Shown piece after piece: positions 60,921 to 64,000 of a stretch of 64,000 nt of DNA. The DNA lies in the NCBI RefSeq assembly GCF_036492245.1, contig NZ_AP025286.1, forward strand, positions 1,860,001 through 1,924,000, written 5' to 3'. Below the pieces are notes generated by a model. That model worked only from the letters and a program-made list of their open reading frames with translations, was not told the DNA's origin and ran no database searches. Made by a program: the position numbers and the translations under genes. The DNA comes from Treponema bryantii (GTDB lineage Bacteria > Spirochaetota > Spirochaetia > Treponematales > Treponemataceae). Position 1 is the stretch's first letter, and every line of letters begins with the position of its first letter.

Positions 60921-62792
60921 TTAGGTCTCAATGTAATCACGCAGACCGTTTGCACGGCGTGGGTGACGAAGTCTTCTCAAAGCCTTAGCCTCAATCTGAC
61001 GAATACGTTCACGAGTTACATCAAAGTAAAGACCAACTTCCTCTAGTGTAAGTGAATAACCGTCTTCCAGACCGAAACGCATCTTAAGAACTTCCTGCTC
61101 ACGTGGTGGCAGTGTATTAAGAACAGTTCTGAGCTGTTCCTGAAGCAATGTAAATGCAGTCTGTGTTGCTGGATTTTCAACTTCCTTATCCTCGATGAAG
61201 TCTCCGAGAATTGAATCTTCTTCCTCACCGATTGGAGTTTCAAGAGATATTGGCTCGCGGGCAACGTTCTTAACCTGCTTTACACGTGCCAATGGCCAGC
61301 CAAGCTGCTGTGCAATCTCGTCATCAGTTGGTTCACGGCCAAGCTTCTGCATAAGCTGACGGCTTTCGCGAACAACCTTGTTAATCTGTTCAATCATATG
61401 AACAGGAACACGGATAGTACGTGCCTGGTCAGAGATAGAACGTGTAATTGCCTGACGGATCCACCATGTAGCATATGTAGAGAACTTGAATCCCTTGCGG
61501 TATTCAAATTTTTCTACAGCTTTAATAAGACCGATGTTTCCTTCCTGAACAAGGTCAAAGAAGTGAAGACCACGGTTTGTATATTTTTTAGCAATAGATA
61601 CAACGAGACGGAGGTTTGCGTTGATAAGTCGGTTCTTAGCCTTCTCCATCATCAGGCGGCCGTACTCAATATCTTTAGCCATTTTCAAGATGATTTCAAC
61701 GTCATTTTCGAATTCGTACTCGAGGCGATGAAGCTTACGTTCGATTTTCTGAATCTGAGTGTAAATCTCACGGATTTCATCAGCACTCATATTGAGTTCC
61801 TGCTCAAGCTTTGCAGCCTGTGAGCGGATAGAAATCTTACGTCCAAGACTTCGAAGTTCTGAAGGATTCGAAATGCGAAGTTCCTTCATCTTCTTTTCCT
61901 GCTTCTGATGATATTCTTCAATCTTGATTGTTGCTTCACGATATTTCTGAGTAAACTTCTCAAGTTCTTCAGTCTGAATATCTACCTTCTGAAGTTCAGG
62001 AATTATTTTTTTACGGAGTTCAACAAGCTGTTCGTTTTCAAAAATTGCACTAGACTGCTCTGCTTCAAAAAGCTGCTTTTTAAGAGCCATGTACTGCTTC
62101 ATTTCTGGAAGAACAGGTTTAATGTGCTCTCCATAGAAGCTCTTAAGGCGGCGCTTGTCTGCCATTTCTTCATTGATTTCTTTACGGGTTTTTCCAGGCT
62201 CATGGATGTCGATTCTTGTAAAGGCTTTCTGTGCAATTGCAAAGAACTCTGGAATCATAATTCCTGAATTCTTAATTACATCTTTAATAATGTTATTTCC
62301 CTGCTCCATTGTCTTAGAAAGCTCAACTTCCTGCTCAGCAGTAAGAAGGTTTTCTTTACCAATTTCACGGAGGTAGAGTCGGATTGGATCATCTACACTG
62401 GAATCTTTATCGCTGTTTACAAGGCGATTTTTAGATGCAGCAAGCTTCTTTTCAGCCTGCTCAATTTCAGCAGTTTCATCATCTGTTGAAATATCATCAT
62501 CATCGTCCTGAAGCATGATGCCATCATCATCTTCGTCGTCTACAAGTTCATCTTCAGGAACATCATCTGCACCGATAATGTCAGTTTCAACAGGCTCACG
62601 ATTGATATCTTTAAGCTGTTTAAGAACAGGCTCCATCAATTCATCAGAATTAACAAATTCCTGTCCAAGATATTCAATTACATCGTCCCATGTAATGAAC
62701 CGTTTTTGTTTTGCAAACTCAATAAGTTTTGCAATCGCAGGGTTGCCAACCAAGAGGGCTTCACTGCTTTTTTCGTCCATAGAAGTATTCAC
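60921..62792 (-). CDS. rpoD: RNA polymerase primary sigma factor
   Basis: Housekeeping sigma-70. 623 residues. Region 1.1 at the start, an acidic insert ('[20 protein letters not shown]'), region 1.2-2 with '[17 protein letters not shown]' and '[20 protein letters not shown]' plus '[20 protein letters not shown]', region 3, and region 4.2 '[18 protein letters not shown]'. I use the GTG at 62792, overlapping the dnaG stop (TAGTG), with AGGG eight bases before. An ATG at 62780 gives four fewer residues but has no ribosome site. dnaG-rpoD is the classical macromolecular-synthesis pair. Confidence 0.97.
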   Translation of the reverse strand: MNTSMDEKSSEALLVGNPAIAKLIEFAKQKRFITWDDVIEYLGQEFVNSDELMEPVLKQLKDINREPVETDIIGADDVPEDELVDDEDDDGIMLQDDDDDISTDDETAEIEQAEKKLAASKNRLVNSDKDSSVDDPIRLYLREIGKENLLTAEQEVELSKTMEQGNNIIKDVIKNSGIMIPEFFAIAQKAFTRIDIHEPGKTRKEINEEMADKRRLKSFYGEHIKPVLPEMKQYMALKKQLFEAEQSSAIFENEQLVELRKKIIPELQKVDIQTEELEKFTQKYREATIKIEEYHQKQEKKMKELRISNPSELRSLGRKISIRSQAAKLEQELNMSADEIREIYTQIQKIERKLHRLEYEFENDVEIILKMAKDIEYGRLMMEKAKNRLINANLRLVVSIAKKYTNRGLHFFDLVQEGNIGLIKAVEKFEYRKGFKFSTYATWWIRQAITRSISDQARTIRVPVHMIEQINKVVRESRQLMQKLGREPTDDEIAQQLGWPLARVKQVKNVAREPISLETPIGEEEDSILGDFIEDKEVENPATQTAFTLLQEQLRTVLNTLPPREQEVLKMRFGLEDGYSLTLEEVGLYFDVTRERIRQIEAKALRRLRHPRRANGLRDYIET

Positions 62793-64000
62793 TACTTTTT
62801 CCCTAAGCTCTGTACTTGCTTATCTAGCTCAAATTTTTCAGCAAGAAGTGCATTCAGCTGATTCTGATCTTCTTGAGTTACTACGGTATATTCTTTTATT
62901 CTTTGCAATAATTTATTTCGTTGGGCATCAAGTTTATTTCTTTTTATATAATTTACCGTGTCAGCAACTATGACACTTACCTTTTCACTCTGATAAACCC
63001 CGGACGAAATTGATCCAGTTATAAACTGCACCAGATTTTCATCATCGCAACGGTTAAGGATATCCCTTATAGTAAAGACATTCTCAGCAAAGCATTCTTC
63101 CAATACCCTGTATAACCTTCTGGCAGCTGGATTCGTAAAATCTTGTTCAGTTAGCTTAGAGCGCAGAACCTCATATTGGTTCAGGTCGGCGGTAACAGCA
63201 ATTAATCCTCTCAATTCTGCATCGAGCTTAATTTGTGTTCCTTGTTCTGTTTGATTATTATTTTGCCGGATGTATGCGCGTTCGCGGGCTTGACTTCGAT
63301 TGTTAAAATCCCTTTTTACAGCCTCCGGTTTCAGATTGAATGCCTGGCACAACTGTTCCAGACATGATTCTTTTTGAATATCAGACTGAAGTGCATCCAC
63401 ATACTGGAAAAACTCAAGGGCAGCCTTAGCTTTTCCCTCAGGTGTGTCCATAGGGTATTTTTCACCTAGTCTAAATATCAAATAAACACTATCTAATATA
63501 GCATTTTTGACCTGCGCAGTCAAGTTCTCCGCTCCGAAATTCAACATAATCTCGGCAGGGTCTTTTCCACCCTTCAATCTGATGATTTTTACTGTAAGGT
63601 CGTGCTCGCGGCAAAGCTTTATCGCCTTCCACGTTGCCTCCTGGCCCGCGCCATCCGAATCAAACGAAAGATAAACCGTACCACCGGCAACAAAGCCCGA
63701 AATCATTTTTATATGATCTTCTGTAAGCGCCGTTCCAAGAGTTGCAACAGCGTAATCAAGCCCGCACTGGTGGTATGCAATAACGTCCATATTTCCTTCG
63801 CAGAAAATAATGGATTTTTTTTCACGGATAGCGTTTTTAGCAAAACTGAACCCGAACAGAGTTTCGCGTTTTTTGAATTGGGGAAGATCTCCGGAGTTCA
63901 GATACTTTCTCTGAGATTCATCTGCCGGCGGAATTACACGACCGCCAAAAGCAACAACCTGCCCTCGTCTGTTAAAAATCGGGAACATAAGACGGTCTGA
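62792..64000 (-). CDS. dnaG: DNA primase, C-terminal part (5' end beyond window)
   Basis: Makes RNA primers for replication. Reading open to the right edge (64000), so the zinc-binding N-terminus is missing from the window. Toprim core: '[19 protein letters not shown]', '[20 protein letters not shown]', '[20 protein letters not shown]'. The C-terminal helicase-binding domain follows near 63250-62800. The last codon overlaps the rpoD GTG. Confidence 0.96.
   Translation of the reverse strand, partial: SDRLMFPIFNRRGQVVAFGGRVIPPADESQRKYLNSGDLPQFKKRETLFGFSFAKNAIREKKSIIFCEGNMDVIAYHQCGLDYAVATLGTALTEDHIKMISGFVAGGTVYLSFDSDGAGQEATWKAIKLCREHDLTVKIIRLKGGKDPAEIMLNFGAENLTAQVKNAILDSVYLIFRLGEKYPMDTPEGKAKAALEFFQYVDALQSDIQKESCLEQLCQAFNLKPEAVKRDFNNRSQARERAYIRQNNNQTEQGTQIKLDAELRGLIAVTADLNQYEVLRSKLTEQDFTNPAARRLYRVLEECFAENVFTIRDILNRCDDENLVQFITGSISSGVYQSEKVSVIVADTVNYIKRNKLDAQRNKLLQRIKEYTVVTQEDQNQLNALLAEKFELDKQVQSLGKK

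Overview
The window reads as chromosome of a host-associated spirochaete, most likely a gut or rumen Treponema. The basis is protein character and gene order: a dnaG, rpoD, zinc-ribbon protein, rnpB, TPR, mreB, mreC, mreD, PBP2, rodA block resembling what I recall of T. pallidum, a FemAB-type peptidoglycan transferase, BspA-type leucine-rich-repeat lipoproteins and a secreted GH10 xylanase. Genus and habitat are inference. No rRNA and no CRISPR array were seen. There is one tRNA (Leu, anticodon CAG) and one RNase P RNA.

Layout. 1-4.97 kb (+): 3' part of metG, nadE, a FemAB-like transferase and a DUF5718-like protein. 4.9-9.7 kb (-): MoxR ATPase, DUF58 protein, DUF4129-like membrane protein and an ATP-grasp ligase in one overlapping operon. 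9.8-18.5 kb: a small protein, a MATE exporter, an HD-GYP fragment, RNase Z, a Gld-type ABC transporter with a DUF4340 protein, a CPBP protease and a PilZ protein. 18.5-24.9 kb (+): HEAT-like exported protein, short ComEC, rsmA, YggS, a small membrane protein and two RluA-type pseudouridine synthases, the last running into an antisense tRNA-Leu. 24.9-26.9 kb (-): three small Treponema-type genes. 27.1-32.2 kb (+): mfd and an exported DUF4932-like zincin. 32.3-35.7 kb: riboflavin operon ribD-ribE-ribBA-ribH. 35.7-38.7 kb: CsoR-controlled copper operon.

The accessory zone is 38.7-51.2 kb, AT-rich with weak links to core genes. It starts with a compact operon of three diverged DUF2589-like paralogues, a zinc-ribbon protein and an HExxH protease-like protein. 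This is the best candidate here for an undescribed system. Next comes a decayed IS66 element (41918-44491) with a HAD phosphatase module between two 36-bp direct repeats in the place where tnpB should be. Small membrane and SlyX proteins, a CoA acyltransferase-like protein, a giant LRR lipoprotein and a small lipoprotein follow. The GH10 xylanase (51.4-52.7 kb) ends the zone.

52.7-64 kb (-) is core: the rod-shape genes, a TPR protein, rnpB, a CdsZ-like zinc-ribbon coiled coil, rpoD and the 3' part of dnaG.

Three themes stand out. First, copA carries a full CopZ-like chaperone at its C terminus, with its own Shine-Dalgarno and in-frame ATG, so one gene may yield both pump and chaperone. Second, several families of short palindromic repeats lie between genes and in frame inside genes. 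Third, several genes have a -10 box only a few bases before the start codon and no Shine-Dalgarno, suggesting leaderless or near-leaderless transcripts.
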